Below are positions 44,832 through 57,071 of a stretch of 64,000 nt of DNA, one piece after another. The DNA comes from Parvularia atlantis (Eukaryota; Opisthokonta; Rotosphaerida). The stretch covers positions 39,353 to 103,352 of the forward strand of contig CALSCO010002004.1 of NCBI GenBank assembly GCA_943704415.1, given 5' to 3'. The position numbers and the translations under genes are program-made. Numbering within the stretch: position 1 is the first letter of the stretch; each line of letters starts with the position of its first letter. The notes beneath the pieces are model-generated. The model did no database searches. It saw nothing but the letters and a program-made list of their open reading frames with translations, and was not told where the DNA came from.

Positions 44832-45621
44832 ATGATTGTCTTCCCGACGGTCGTGTTCCCGGCCGACAGCGCCGTTGAGGCCACACTGGGCGCGCGCGGC
44901 GACCTCGTGCGCTGGGACCTGCTGGAGGACCTGCCGCACCACAACGACCCGCGCGTGCGCCGGGCGCGCGGGCAGCGCGGCGAGAGCTTCTTCAGCGCGC
45001 TGCAGAAGGTGCTCGTGCGCGAGTACTGGTCCGAGCAGCGCCGCGAGCTCGAGTGCGCCGTCTACTTTAGCACGATCGCCGAGGGCACGCCCGGCTGCGT
45101 GCACGGTGCGGCCAGCGCCACCTGCTGCTGCATCGCTCTCACGCGCGCGCACGCGTGCGCAAGGCGGCGCGATCGCGAGCACGTTCGACCACGTGTTTGG
45201 GCGCATGCTGCTGCGCGCCGTCGGCTTTGTCGGGCACGCGACGCTCAACCTTAGCGTCGACTTCCGCAAGTTTGTGCCGATCGACACCGTCGTGCGCGTC
45301 TCGTGCGCGTCGATCGAGCGCGACGGGCGCAAGGTGCGGCTGCGAGCACGGGTGCGTCGTCGTACAGAGTTCACGCGCGCGCGGACGTGCGCACGCGCTG
45401 AGCGGTGTCGCGCACAGATGACCAACGCCGACGCGTCCGTCGTGTACGCCGACTGCGCCGCGCTCTTCTACAACACGACGGCCAAGGAGTTCCCGTACGC
45501 CGACGCCGTCGCGATCTTCAAGCCGATGTCGCTCGAGGAGTACATGGCGGCCGTGACCAACCCGGCGACGGCCGCCGAGCGCGCCAAACCCAAGGACGCC
45601 AAGGTCGTGTCCATGCTCTAG
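44832..45621 (+). CDS. Hotdog-fold acyl-CoA thioesterase (THEM4/PaaI-like)
   Basis: The start MIVFPTVVFPADSAVE lies only 10 bp from the divergent SET gene's ATG. Exons give a helical N-terminal part (ESFFSALQKVLVREYWSEQR, ELECAVYFSTIAEGTPGCVH) and then the hotdog domain: HGGAIASTFDHVFGRMLLRA (the HGG...D catalytic motif), HATLNLSVDFRKFVPIDTVV, RDGRKVRLRA and SVVYADCAALFYNT. The family hydrolyses acyl-CoA thioesters; Asp of the HGG-x5-D helix is the usual catalytic acid/base. A C-terminal tail (FKPMSLEEYMAAVTNPATAA) ends KVVSML-stop. There is no clear targeting sequence. Two introns, one ending AAG and one CAG. It is convergent with SAR1, 29 bp between stops. Confidence 0.85.
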
Positions 45622-45650
45622 AGACGTGTGCGCGCGTATCCACGTAGGCA

Positions 45651-46501
45651 TCACAACACGCCCGACAGCCACCGGAACGCGTCCATGTAGCCCGTGCCGT
45701 CCACGACCGACGTCCGGAACAGCGCAAACGCGCGGTCGCCGGGCGCGGCGAGGCGCTGCTGCAGCCCGAACGCGGCGACGAGCTCTGGCGTGGTGACGGC
45801 ATACTATTCGAGGTCAGCGTGCGGACGGCATGCTCGCGGGCAGCAGCGCGCACCGGCAGGTCGACCTTGTTGGCCAGCACGGCGATCGGCACGTGCTGCA
45901 GCTCTGGGTAGGCGAGCAGCCCGTCGAGCTCGTGCCGCGCCTCGCCGAAGCGCTCGACGTCGGTGCTGTCGACCATGAACATGATCGCGTCGGCCTGGGC
46001 GCAAATCAGGCGCGGCATGCAAGCAGGCACGCAGCGAGTGAGCGCACACACCTCGAGGTAGTAGTCGCGCCAGAGCTCGCGCACGACCTGGTGCCCGCCG
46101 AGGTCCCACGCCTTGATGCTCATGGACCCGATCGACTGCGGCGAGGCGCATCGGCACACATCGGCACTTGGGCCGCAGCGCGCGCACACCAGCTCCTGCT
46201 CCTGCGCGCGCTGCGTCGGGATGAACGAGCGCACGGCGCCGTCCTTGAGCTTGTACCTGCGCGCGCACGCCGAGGCGCGTCAGCCGATGTCCTGCGCGCC
46301 GATGCGCACGCGCGCACATCAGCGTCGTCTTGCCGGCATTGTCGAGCCCTGCGATGGCCGTGCGCGTGGGCCCGTGCGCAGCGCCCCCGGCACGCGGCGC
46401 CACACACCGAGGAACAGCACCGTCGCGGCCTTGCGCCACAGCCCGAGCGCCTCGAGCGCGAGTGTGATCAGCCCCCAGGCCCAGTTGACGAGCGCGTCCA
46501 T
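45651..46501 (-). CDS. SAR1: SAR1 GTPase (COPII coat assembly)
   Basis: Exons give an amphipathic N-terminal segment with SAR1 spacing (WGLITLALEALGLWRKAATV), then LFLGLDNAGKTTLM (P-loop), a switch I region with VRSFIPTQRAQEQELV, IKAWDLGGHQVVRELWRDYY (switch II; DLGGH is the SAR1 form, Arf has DVGGQ), ADAIMFMVDSTDVERF, VPIAVLANKVDLP (NKVD) and the end FRTSVVDGTGYMDAFRWLSG-VL-stop. There is no N-terminal Gly for myristoylation, as in SAR1. The protein recruits the Sec23/24 coat at ER exit sites. The effector Thr of switch I is present. Introns begin GTGTGT or GTGCGC. The gene is divergent from the HMG-box gene with 56 bp between starts. Confidence 0.93.
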
Positions 46502-46557
46502 CCCGCTGCTGATCGATTCTCAAGTGCAAAATAAGTATCGACCGCCAGCCGACAGCC

Positions 46558-48883
<2,326 letters not shown>

Positions 48884-48945
48884 CGCAGCACGATGTGCTG
48901 TACCCACGATCGTTGCGCGTCAGACTATATCTCAAGCACGTCACA

Positions 48946-49020
48946 ATGGCGCGAAAACGCAGCGCCAGCGCCGTTGTCGACGTCGACGCGGACGGCGACG
49001 CGGCGGGAGCAGCAGCAGCG

Positions 49021-49057
<37 letters not shown>

Positions 49058-50716
49058 CCGTGCACCCGTCGCGTCAGTCGCCGCTCAAGCCGCCGCGGCG
49101 AGCGCACCCCGACGACGCACCCAACGGCGGCCACGCGGCCGAGCACGGCGCGGCGCTCAACGGGTGGCACGACGGCGCCGACGACGACGACCTCGGCTAC
49201 GGCGACGAGGCGGACGATGATGGCGGCGCCGGGCCGATCATCACGTCGGTCGTGGGCTTCAACGTGGTCAAGGTGCGCGCAGCGCGAGCTCAATGGCGCC
49301 TCATGTGGGCGCCTCATGGGCACATACACAGGGCGAGGAGTACTACCTGGTTGAGTGGGGCCGGACAGGGCGATGCACGTGGGAGCCGTACGTGCACGTG
49401 CACAGCAGCCGCCTCGTGCGCGCGTACCGCCGGCGACTGGTCGGGCGCGGCTTCGAGGAGCAGCACCGCGAGGAGCGCGCGGTGCAGCACGTGACGCGCA
49501 GCTCGCTGCCGTCGTGGACGCGCAAGCTGCCGCAGAACGTCAAGCTCGAGGTCCGCCGCGACGAGCAGGGCGAGATTGAGGGCGCGGAGTGTGCGCGCTT
49601 CCTCGCGTGCGGCACGCGATCGCTCAAACACCGCCGATGTGCAGCGCTCTCGCTCATGGTCGACTACGTGCGCGAGTGCACGCTCAGCCGCGAGGCCGTC
49701 GCCAAGCTGCGCGAGGGCCTCGTGCCGCGCGAGACCATGTGCGGGTGCAAGAAGGGCGAGTCGATCGTGCGTATGCGCGCGCGTGTGCGACCGTGGCCCG
49801 CGCTGATCGATCGCGACGCGGCCAGGCGTACGACGGGCGAAGAGCCCTGCGCGAGAACTACGAGCACGACTATGTGTTTGAGTGCACGAGCGAGTGCGTC
49901 TGCCGCATCGCGCGGCGCTGCTGCTGAACGCGACCGCCGCAGATGCGACTGCCCGGCCAGCTGCCCCTCGCGCGTCGTCCAGCGCGGCCAGGCGACCAAG
50001 GTCGAGCTGTACTACACGCGGCGGTGCGGCTGGGGCGTGCGCGCGGCGCAGGGTGCGTGCGGGCGGGCGTTTGCGCACGGTGCGGCGGCCGCTGAGCCGT
50101 GAGTGCGCGCAGACATCGCGCGCGGCGCATACGTTGTTGAGTACACGGGCGAGATCGTGACCAACGCCGAGGCCAATACGCGTGGTGCGGGCGGTGCTGC
50201 ACGTGCGCCGCAGAGCGCCAACGCGTCACAGGGCTGAACGACCCGAGCCGCACCTATCTCTTCGACCTGGACGCGAGCGGCGCGGCGGACCTCGTGATCG
50301 ACGCCACGCGCATCGGCAACTACTCTAGGTGCGGCGCGGCGCGCGATGCACTGGCGGTCCGCTGACGTGCGCCGCAGATTCTTCAACCACAGCTGCGAGC
50401 CCAACCTGCGCGCACTCACCGTGTTCACGACCGAGCCCGACGGGCGGCTGCAGCACATCGCCTTTTTCGCCAGCCGCGACATTGCGTGCGCCGCCACCCG
50501 CCGAGCTCTGCGGTGGCGCTGCTGATCGCGCACCGCAGCAAGGGCGAGGAGCTCACGTTCGACTACAAGCCGTTGCAGGAGAAGTTTGCGCCGTCAATGT
50601 GCGTGGCGGCCGGGGCTGTGCGCACGTGCGCTGACGCTCGGCCGCTCAGCAACACGATCTGGCTGCGGTGCATGTGCGACAAGCCGGGCTGCCGCAAGTT
50701 TCTCTTCTTTTACTGA
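48946..50716 (+). CDS. clr4: Chromodomain-SET histone H3K9 methyltransferase (SUV39/Clr4 type)
   Basis: The start MARKRSASAVVDVDADGD leads into a run of about 11 Ser, then an acidic linker. The chromodomain is split by an intron (IITSVVGFNVVK / GEEYYLVEWGRTGRCTWEPY). A helical linker and a pre-SET part (MCGCKKG; YEHDYVFECTSECVCR; CDCPASCPSRVVQRG) precede the SET domain: LYYTRRCGWGVRA, AYVVEYTGEIVTNAEA, YLFDLDASGAADLVIDATRI, FFNHSCEPNLRALTVFTTE (catalytic NHSC), ELTFDYK and post-SET LRCMCDKPGCRKFLFFY-stop with its Cys cluster. This is the SUV39H/Clr4 layout for H3K9 methylation in heterochromatin. The pre-SET looks Cys-poorer than usual in my splicing, so one or two small exons may be misread. 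Another chromodomain gene lies 4 kb downstream. Confidence 0.88.
49024..49056 (+). repeat. (AGC)n coding repeat (polySer)
   Basis: Eleven consecutive AGC codons near the N terminus of the chromodomain-SET methyltransferase. Confidence 0.9.
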
Positions 50717-50791
50717 TGAGAGTGCTGGCACCATGATTGCACGGAAAAAACAGAACAGAGTTCAGCGCGTTCACAGTGCAGGCACAAAGCC

Positions 50792-51409
50792 ATGTGCCAG
50801 AGCCTTCAGCGCAAGCCGCACGTCAACAAGGTGCTGACGATCGCCAACACATCAGACGCCGGTACGCGCGGGTCGCACTGGGTTGGCGTGCTCGTGCGGC
50901 TGGACGAGCGCCGAGCGCGCGTTTTCGACCCGCTCGGCCGCTCAGCGCTCAACCAGGGGCAGGCCCTGCGTGATCGCCTCGCGGCGCTGGTGCACGCGGC
51001 CAGCGCGGCCGGCGTCCTTCTGCGCGACACGCCGCTACGCAAGCCCGTGAGCCTGCTGACGGCGCAGGGCCCGGTTCAGACCACCGGCGCCGACTGCGGC
51101 GCCGCAATGTTCGACGCGATCGGCGCATCGTCCCCACGTCCAGCAGTCGTCACAGTCGTCGCAGTCCAGCTCCGACGATCCACCTGGCCGGCCGGCCTCG
51201 GCCTCGAGCCGCTCGCCGCCGGTGCAATTCTCAGGCTGGCTGGCCTCGCCGCACGGCGCAGTGGCCCGAGTCGCCCGAGCCCGCTCGCGGGAGTCTCGGC
51301 CCCTTGTTGTTCTACGGGGCTGGCATCGGCTGCTGCTGCCTCGAGCCGCGCATGGCCCGGTGACTCCTTCCGGTGCACTTTGACTCGCGTCCACTTGTCC
51401 CTGAGTTAG
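50792..51409 (+). CDS. Ulp1/adenain-like (C48) cysteine protease ORF
   Basis: This is an intronless ORF of 205 codons, unlike its intron-rich neighbours. It carries the C48 signature in order: SHWVGVLVRL (His29 followed by Trp), ARVFDPLGRS (Asp46), and QTTGADCGAAMFDAI (Gln96 and Cys102 in the Q-x-x-G-x-D-C-G motif). These are the His/Asp/Gln/Cys residues of Ulp1, SENP and adenain-type proteases, which cleave SUMO-like or viral precursor substrates. Only 28 residues precede the His, whereas cellular Ulp1 domains have about 60-100, so it is either a short virus/transposon-type protease, N-terminally truncated, or missing an upstream exon. After residue 110 the translation becomes low-complexity and another frame is Ser-rich, so the true C terminus is uncertain. 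Confidence 0.55.
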   Translation: MCQSLQRKPHVNKVLTIANTSDAGTRGSHWVGVLVRLDERRARVFDPLGRSALNQGQALRDRLAALVHAASAAGVLLRDTPLRKPVSLLTAQGPVQTTGADCGAAMFDAIGASSPRPAVVTVVAVQLRRSTWPAGLGLEPLAAGAILRLAGLAARRSGPSRPSPLAGVSAPCCSTGLASAAAASSRAWPGDSFRCTLTRVHLSLS

Positions 51410-51529
51410 TTATCGGTCAATGCACAATGTACTTTTCACGCGCGCCCCTTCCCTTTCCTGGCCGGCCGGCCGTGGTGCGTCGGCCGTGCGTCGTGCTCAC
51501 GTCGGCGGCGCGCGCTCTGCACAGCAGCA

Positions 51530-53596
51530 ATGAGCCAGCTTGCACGACTCGCCCTGCGGCGCGCGCACCCCGCCGCCGCCGCCGCCCTCGCGCGCCACCG
51601 CGCCGCCCCCGCCGCCCTTGTGGGCCTCGCGCGCCGCGGCCTTGCGGCGCAGGCGGCCGCCGCGCGCGCTGAGGAGGACGAGGCGCCGAAGCCGACGCCC
51701 CAGCCCGCCCCGGTCGTGCCGCTGGCGCCCCTGCGCGCGGACGGCTCGGTTAAGCTGCAGCTGCGCCCCGACGGCATCGCCCTCGTCCGCCTCGACCTGA
51801 AGGACTCGAAGGTCAACGTGCTCTCGCGCGCGCTCATGGCCGACTTTGCCGCCGTGCTCGACCACGTGCTCGCGAACCGTGACGTCAAGGCCGCCGTGCT
51901 CATCTCGGACAAGGCCGACGGGTTCATCGCCGGCGCCGACATCAACATGCTCTCGGCGGCCAAGTCGGCGGCCGAGCTGGCCGAGGCACGTGAACCGCGC
52001 GCTTGCCAGACGTGGACGGGGCGCGCGCTAATCGGCGTTGCGCGGCGCATCGCACAGCTCTCGCGCGCCGGCCAGGCCCTGCTGGACCGCATCGCGACCG
52101 CGCGCATCCCCTTCGTTGCAGCCATCCACGGCAACTGCCTCGGCGGCGGCCTCGAGGTGTGTCGCGCTCGTCGTGCTGCGCCGCGGTGCTGACACATGCG
52201 CACAGGTAGCCCTCGCGTGCCACTACCGCGTCGCCTCGTCCTCGCCCAAGACGTCGCTCGGCCTGCCCGAGGTCATGCTCGGCCTGCTCCCCGGCGCCGG
52301 CGGCACGCAGCGCCTGCCGCGCCTGATCGGCCCGCAGAAGGTGCGCGCGCACCAAGTGGGCACGGCACTGCTGACGCACACGGGCGCGCGCACGCAGGCG
52401 CTCGAGGTCATGCTCAAGGGCTCGTCGCTCAAGGCCGAGCGCGCGCGCTCGATGAAGATCGTCGACGTCGTCGCGGACCCGTCAGCGCTGGAGCACGCGG
52501 CCGTGACCGTGCGTGCCGCGCACACAACACGCCCGTCGCGCTCACACTCCGGCCACCGCAGTGCGCCCAGCAGCTCGCCTCGGGCCAGCTCAAGCGCGCC
52601 GACCGCAAGCGCAGCTACCTCGACTGGGCGCTCGAGGACATCTCGTACGGGCGCAACTTCCTGTTCCAGACGGCGAAGAAGAACGTGCGCGCCGTGTGGC
52701 ACCGTGCGAGTGCGCGCGCGGGCTGACGTCGACGCGTGTCTCGCAGGTCATGAAGGAGACAATGGGCAAGTACCCCGCGCCGCTCGCGATCATCGACGTC
52801 GTGCGCGAGGGCATGGAGAAGGGCATGGCGTTTGGCCTGCTGAAGGAGTCGGAGGAGTTTGGCCGCCTGGGCATGACGAACGAGAGCAAGGGCCTCGTCT
52901 CGCTGTTCTTCGGCCAGACGGCGCTGAAGAAGAACCGGTGCGCTTTTGACCGCGCCCCTGCTTCGCGTGCTCACGGCGCCGCGCCAGCTACGGCAAGCCG
53001 CAGAACAACTACCAGACGGTCGCGGTCATCGGCGCGGGCCTGATGGGCGCGGGCATCGCGCAAGTCAGCGTCGAGCGCGGCCTGAACGTGCTGCTGAAGG
53101 ACGTCAACACGAAGGGCCTGTCGCGCGGGCTGCAGCAGATCTACAAGAACCTCGACACCAAGGTCAAGCGCAAGAGCCTGTCGGTGTTTGAGCGCGACAC
53201 GACGATGGCGCGCGTTGTCGGTGCGCGGGTGTTCGTGTTTTGCGCGCCCGTTGCTGAGTCCGAGTACGCATACAGGCATCACAGACACGGACTCGTTCGC
53301 CGTGCGCCACCTGAGCAAGGCCGACATGATCATTGAGGCCGTGTTTGAGGACCTGGGCGTGAAGCACAAGGTGCGCGCGCGCTCGAGCGGTGCTGCGCTG
53401 CTCGCCGCTCACGCGCGACGCTGACCGCAGGTGCTGTCCAAGCTCGAGGAGGCCGTGCCGAAGCACTGCGTGATCGCGTCCAACACCTCCGCCATCCCGA
53501 TCAAGGCACGCACGCGCTGGTCTGCCAGTCCCATCGCGCTGACGCACGCACGCGCGCAGGACGTCGCCAAGGGCCTCAAGGACCCGTCGCGCGTCG

Positions 53597-53632
<36 letters not shown>

Positions 53633-54720
53633 AGCTGCTCGAGGTCATCATGACCGACCAGACGAGCAAGGAGGCCGCGGCCGCCGCGGTTGAGGTCGGC
53701 ATCAAGCAGGGCAAGACGGTCATCGTGGTCAAGGTGCGCGTCTCCACGCGCTCGCCCGTCCGTGCTCACGATGACTCCCAGGACGGCCCGGGCTTCTACA
53801 CCACGCGCATCCTCTCGCCGCTCATGGTCGAGGCCGGCGGCATCCTCCAGGAGGGCTTCGACATCAAGGAGCTCGACCAGGTCATGAAGCAGTTTGGCTT
53901 CCCTGTCGGGCCGGCGACCCTTTTTGACGAGGCGCGTGCAGCCCGCGGCGCCGTTGATGTGTCCTGACGCGCGCCCGCGATCGATGCAGGTCGGCATCGA
54001 CGTCGGCAACCACATCCAGCCGACGCTCGTCAAGGCCTTTGGCGCGCGCATGGGCGGCGCGAACGACGAGATGATGCTCGAGATGGTGCGGATGCGTGTC
54101 GTGCTGTGCGCGGCTGGCACTGACACGGCACGCGTGCCAGGTCAAGCGCGGCATGTCGGGCCGCAAGAGCGGGCGCGGCTTCTACCTGTACGAGGGCAAG
54201 TCGAAGGACGTCAACCCGGAGGCGCAGGAGCTGTTGCAGAAGTACAAGGGTGCGTGCGCAGCTGCGGGTGCCACGGTCGCCGCAGCAGTCTCACGCGGCG
54301 CGCACGAGCAGTCGCCGCCAAGGGCAGCCACGACGCGGCCGAGGTCCAGAAGCGCGTTGCCCTGCGCATGCTCAACGAGGCCGTGTTCTGCCTGCAGGAC
54401 AAGACGCTCGAGACGCCCGTCGACGGCGACATTGGCGCCGTGTTTGGGTGCGGCAGCAGCATGGGGCGCACAGCGGCCGCTCACCGCTCGTACCAGGCTC
54501 GGCTTCCCGCCGTTCACGGGTGGCCCTTTCCGCTACATCGACACGGTGGGCGCGTCGCGCTTGGCTGACGACCTTAAGCGCCTCAGGTGCGCAGTCCTAC
54601 ACCCTGCGCGTGCGCGCACTCACGGCCGCGCACAGGGACATCCACGGCGAGCGCTTCACGCCGGCGCCCATGCTGGAGGACTACGCCAAGGCCAACAAGA
54701 AGTTCCACGCATCGTCGTAG
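51530..54720 (+). CDS. HADHA: Mitochondrial trifunctional enzyme alpha subunit
   Basis: An Arg/Ala-rich presequence ([20 protein letters not shown]) suits mitochondrial import. The hydratase half has [41 protein letters not shown] (both catalytic Glu kept). The dehydrogenase half has [20 protein letters not shown] (NAD loop), [50 protein letters not shown] (catalytic His), [35 protein letters not shown] and [18 protein letters not shown]. Together with a beta thiolase (not in this window) it performs long-chain beta-oxidation. About 15 introns split it; three are GC-AG (51986-52057, 53506-53559, 53932-53989), each placed exactly by the conserved protein. The end is KKFHASS-stop. Most fungi lack this mitochondrial enzyme, which is a useful lineage clue. 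Confidence 0.95.
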
Positions 54721-54840
54721 TAGAGCGGGCATGGCGCGGGCCGCCGCAGGGCCGTGTGTGTCATGCGGATGAGAGAGCACGACGGGGTTAACAACGACAC
54801 ATGACAGACTTGGGACGGATCTATTTGGTGCGGCCCGGCG

Positions 54841-55413
54841 TCAGGTGTCGGCGTGCTTGGCCTCGTACGCGTCGATCAGCTCGTCGCAGCTGCACTCGTT
54901 CAGCGGCGTCCTAGTCACGAGCGCCAGTCAGTCCCTGGCTCTGTGAGCCAGACGTCGCGCACCAGGTGTCGTCCTGCGGCCGGTAGCCCTTCCACCGCAG
55001 CTTGTACTCGACCATGCCGCGCTGCACCCGGCGCGTCAGCACGGCACACGACGCGCGCGCACGCCGCAGCCGCACTTTGACGCGCTTGCCGACGACCGCC
55101 GCGACCTCGTACACGCCGTCCTCCTTCTCCTCCTCCTCCTCCTCGGCGCGGAACTCAAACTCATCGTCGCGTTTGCGCGGGCTGGTGGCGCGCCGCTTGC
55201 TCGGGCTGCTGCCGTTTCCGTTGCTCACCAGGGCGCGCCGCTTCGTCGGGCTGCTGCCGCCGCCGCCGCCGACGCTGCGCCGCAGCGATGTCTTGCGCTT
55301 GGCCGATGACCGTGGCCGTTTCGCGCCCGGCACATACTCGTCGTCTCCGCTGCTCGTCTTGCGTGTGCGTGTCCCCGTCGGCCGCACAGCAGCACGATCG
55401 GCATCAGAAGCAG

Positions 55414-55447
<34 letters not shown>

Positions 55448-55693
55448 TGCGCCGGCCTCGTCGTGCACCTCGCCGTCCATCTCGGCGTCAATCTCGCTCG
55501 AGAACTGCACGACCGATCCTTGCGTCAGATACTCGTCCTCGTACAGCCCGTCGTCCTCGTAGATCTCCTCCTCGCCATCCTCCCCGCCGTGATCCGCACC
55601 CTCCTCGTCCTCGGCCACCGCCGACTCCTCGCGCGGCGGTGCCTCGGCCGCGCGCGAGGGCGAGAAGAGGTACTCGGCGACCGCTCGCAGCAT
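54841..55693 (-). CDS. Chromodomain protein
   Basis: The start MLRAVAEYLFSPSRAAEA leads into a long acidic stretch (EEIYEDDGLYEDEYLTQGSV), an Ala run from GCA repeats, and basic Ser-Pro-Lys-Arg repeats (SSPTKRRALVS, SSPSKRRATSPRKRDD) that look like DNA-binding or nuclear-localisation sequence. The C-terminal chromodomain is restored by two introns: GVYEVAAVVGKRVK / RGMVEYKLRWKGYRPQDDTW / TPLNECSCDELIDAYEAKHA-DT-stop. It has the aromatic cage pattern Y...W..Y...W. Chromodomains of HP1/CBX type read methylated H3K9 or H3K27; which mark is read here is unknown. There is no chromoshadow domain, so it is not a canonical HP1. It is divergent from LDAH with 73 bp between starts and a CCAAT box in between. 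Confidence 0.85.
55416..55446 (-). repeat. (GCA/TGC)n coding repeat (polyAla)
   Basis: A GCA-triplet run on the plus strand, read as Ala codons (CTGCTG phase-shifted to GCT) in the chromodomain protein; the translation shows about 11 Ala. Confidence 0.8.
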
Positions 55694-55717
55694 TGGAAAC
55701 CGAGCGAAACAATAGCC

Positions 55718-55722
55718 ATTGG
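55718..55722. promoter_or_regulatory. CCAAT box in the divergent promoter of the chromodomain gene and LDAH
   Basis: CCATTGG lies in the 73-bp gap between the two start codons; it reads CCAAT on the minus strand, 25 bp from the chromodomain ATG. Confidence 0.45.
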
Positions 55723-55766
55723 TCCAGCGAGAGCATAGCGGGAGTACACAGACGACGATCAGCGGG

Positions 55767-57027
55767 ATGGCGCGTCTGGTGCAGCGGCGCGTGCTGCGCG
55801 TCGGCGGCTGCGCGACGGTGGAGCTGCGGTGGGGCGCGTCGCCGGCGTCGCCCGCGCGCCGGTCGTCGCTGGCACACACGCTCGTGATGCTTCCCGGCAA
55901 CCCGGGCGCGGCCGACTACTACAGCGACTTTCTCGACGAGATCGGCGACGTGTGCGCGGCCGAGGGCCTCGAGGTCGTCTGCGTGGGCCACGCGGGGCAC
56001 TGTGCGTCGTGCCGTGCCGTGCCGTGCCGCATCCGCAATCGCCGTGCTGAACGGGCCGCGCAGCCGTCCTCCCGCCCGGCCACGCGATGCCGCCGCCGAT
56101 GGACCTCGCGGCGCAGGTGCGGCACAAGACGGCGTACGTCGAGCACCTGCTGCGCGAGGCGCCCGCGCGCCGCCTCGTCCTGGCCGGGCACAGCATCGGC
56201 GCGTACATGGCGCTGCAGGTCCTCCGCGCCCTGCCCGACGCGCCCATCGACAAGGTCTACCTGCTCCTCCCGACGCTGCACCACATCGGCGACACGCCGC
56301 GCGGCCGCCAGATCACCGTTGCGCCGCCCGCTCGTGTGACGTCGACGCGCCGCTGACGCGCCGTGTGCGGCAGCCGATCGTCGCGCCCGTGCCGCGCAGC
56401 ATCCTCGCGTTCGTCGCCGGCGGCTTCGCCTCGCTGCCCGAGTGGCTCCGCGTGCGCGTCGTCCAGGCCGCGTCCGGGCAGGCGCCGGAGCACGCCGCCG
56501 TGGCTGCCAACCTGCTGCTGCAGTGCGCCTTGCTCTTGCCGGCGATGCCTCGTCGCCCGCTCACGTCAGACGTAGCCCAAAGGTCGCGTACAACTGCTTT
56601 TTCATGGGGCACGACGAAATGCACACGCTACGCGAGCTCGACGAGGACGTGATCCGCAAGAACGTGCGCAAGCTCAGCTTCTGGTACGGCCGTGATGACG
56701 GCTGGGTCCCGCGTGAGCACTACACGAGCATGCGCGCGGCCTTCCCCGACGGTGCGTCGCCCTGCGCGCTTCACCATCGTCTGACCTGTCGCCAGCCGAC
56801 ATCCGCCTGTGCAGGGCCGAGGTCCCGCACGCCTTCGTGCTCGACCAGGCGCGCCCGTTTGGCCAGACGATCGGCCGCGACCTGCAGCGCTTCCTGCAGC
56901 AGAGCCAGCGTGCGCGCCCGCACAACGTCTCGTGTAAACGCTCAGCCCTTTCCCCGCAGTGCTCGACGTCACCGAGCGCGTTGAGCACCTCACGGCCGTG
57001 GTCGAGATGACCGCACACGTCGCATGA
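55767..57027 (+). CDS. LDAH: Lipid droplet-associated hydrolase
   Basis: Exons give TLVMLPGNPGAADYYSDFLD (the family's PGNPG oxyanion region), VVCVGHAGH, LAAQVRHKTAYVEHLLREAP, RRLVLAGHSIGAYMALQVLR (GHSIG nucleophile elbow with Ser), KVYLLLPTLHHIGDTP, PVPRSILAFVAGGFASLPEW, CFFMGHDEMHTLRELDEDVI, LSFWYGRDDGWVPREHY (acid Asp) and VPHAFVLDQARP (catalytic His). This is the LDAH/C2orf43 order. LDAH sits on lipid droplets; cholesteryl-ester and triacylglycerol roles have been proposed but its substrate is debated. The last exon ends VEMTAHVA-stop. Introns are GTGCGY type; one 5' site is GTGCGT followed by a repeated GCCGT stretch. Confidence 0.88.
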
Positions 57028-57071
57028 GACTAAAAGTACAGTGCAATACACCCGCAAACGTTAGCCTTTTG

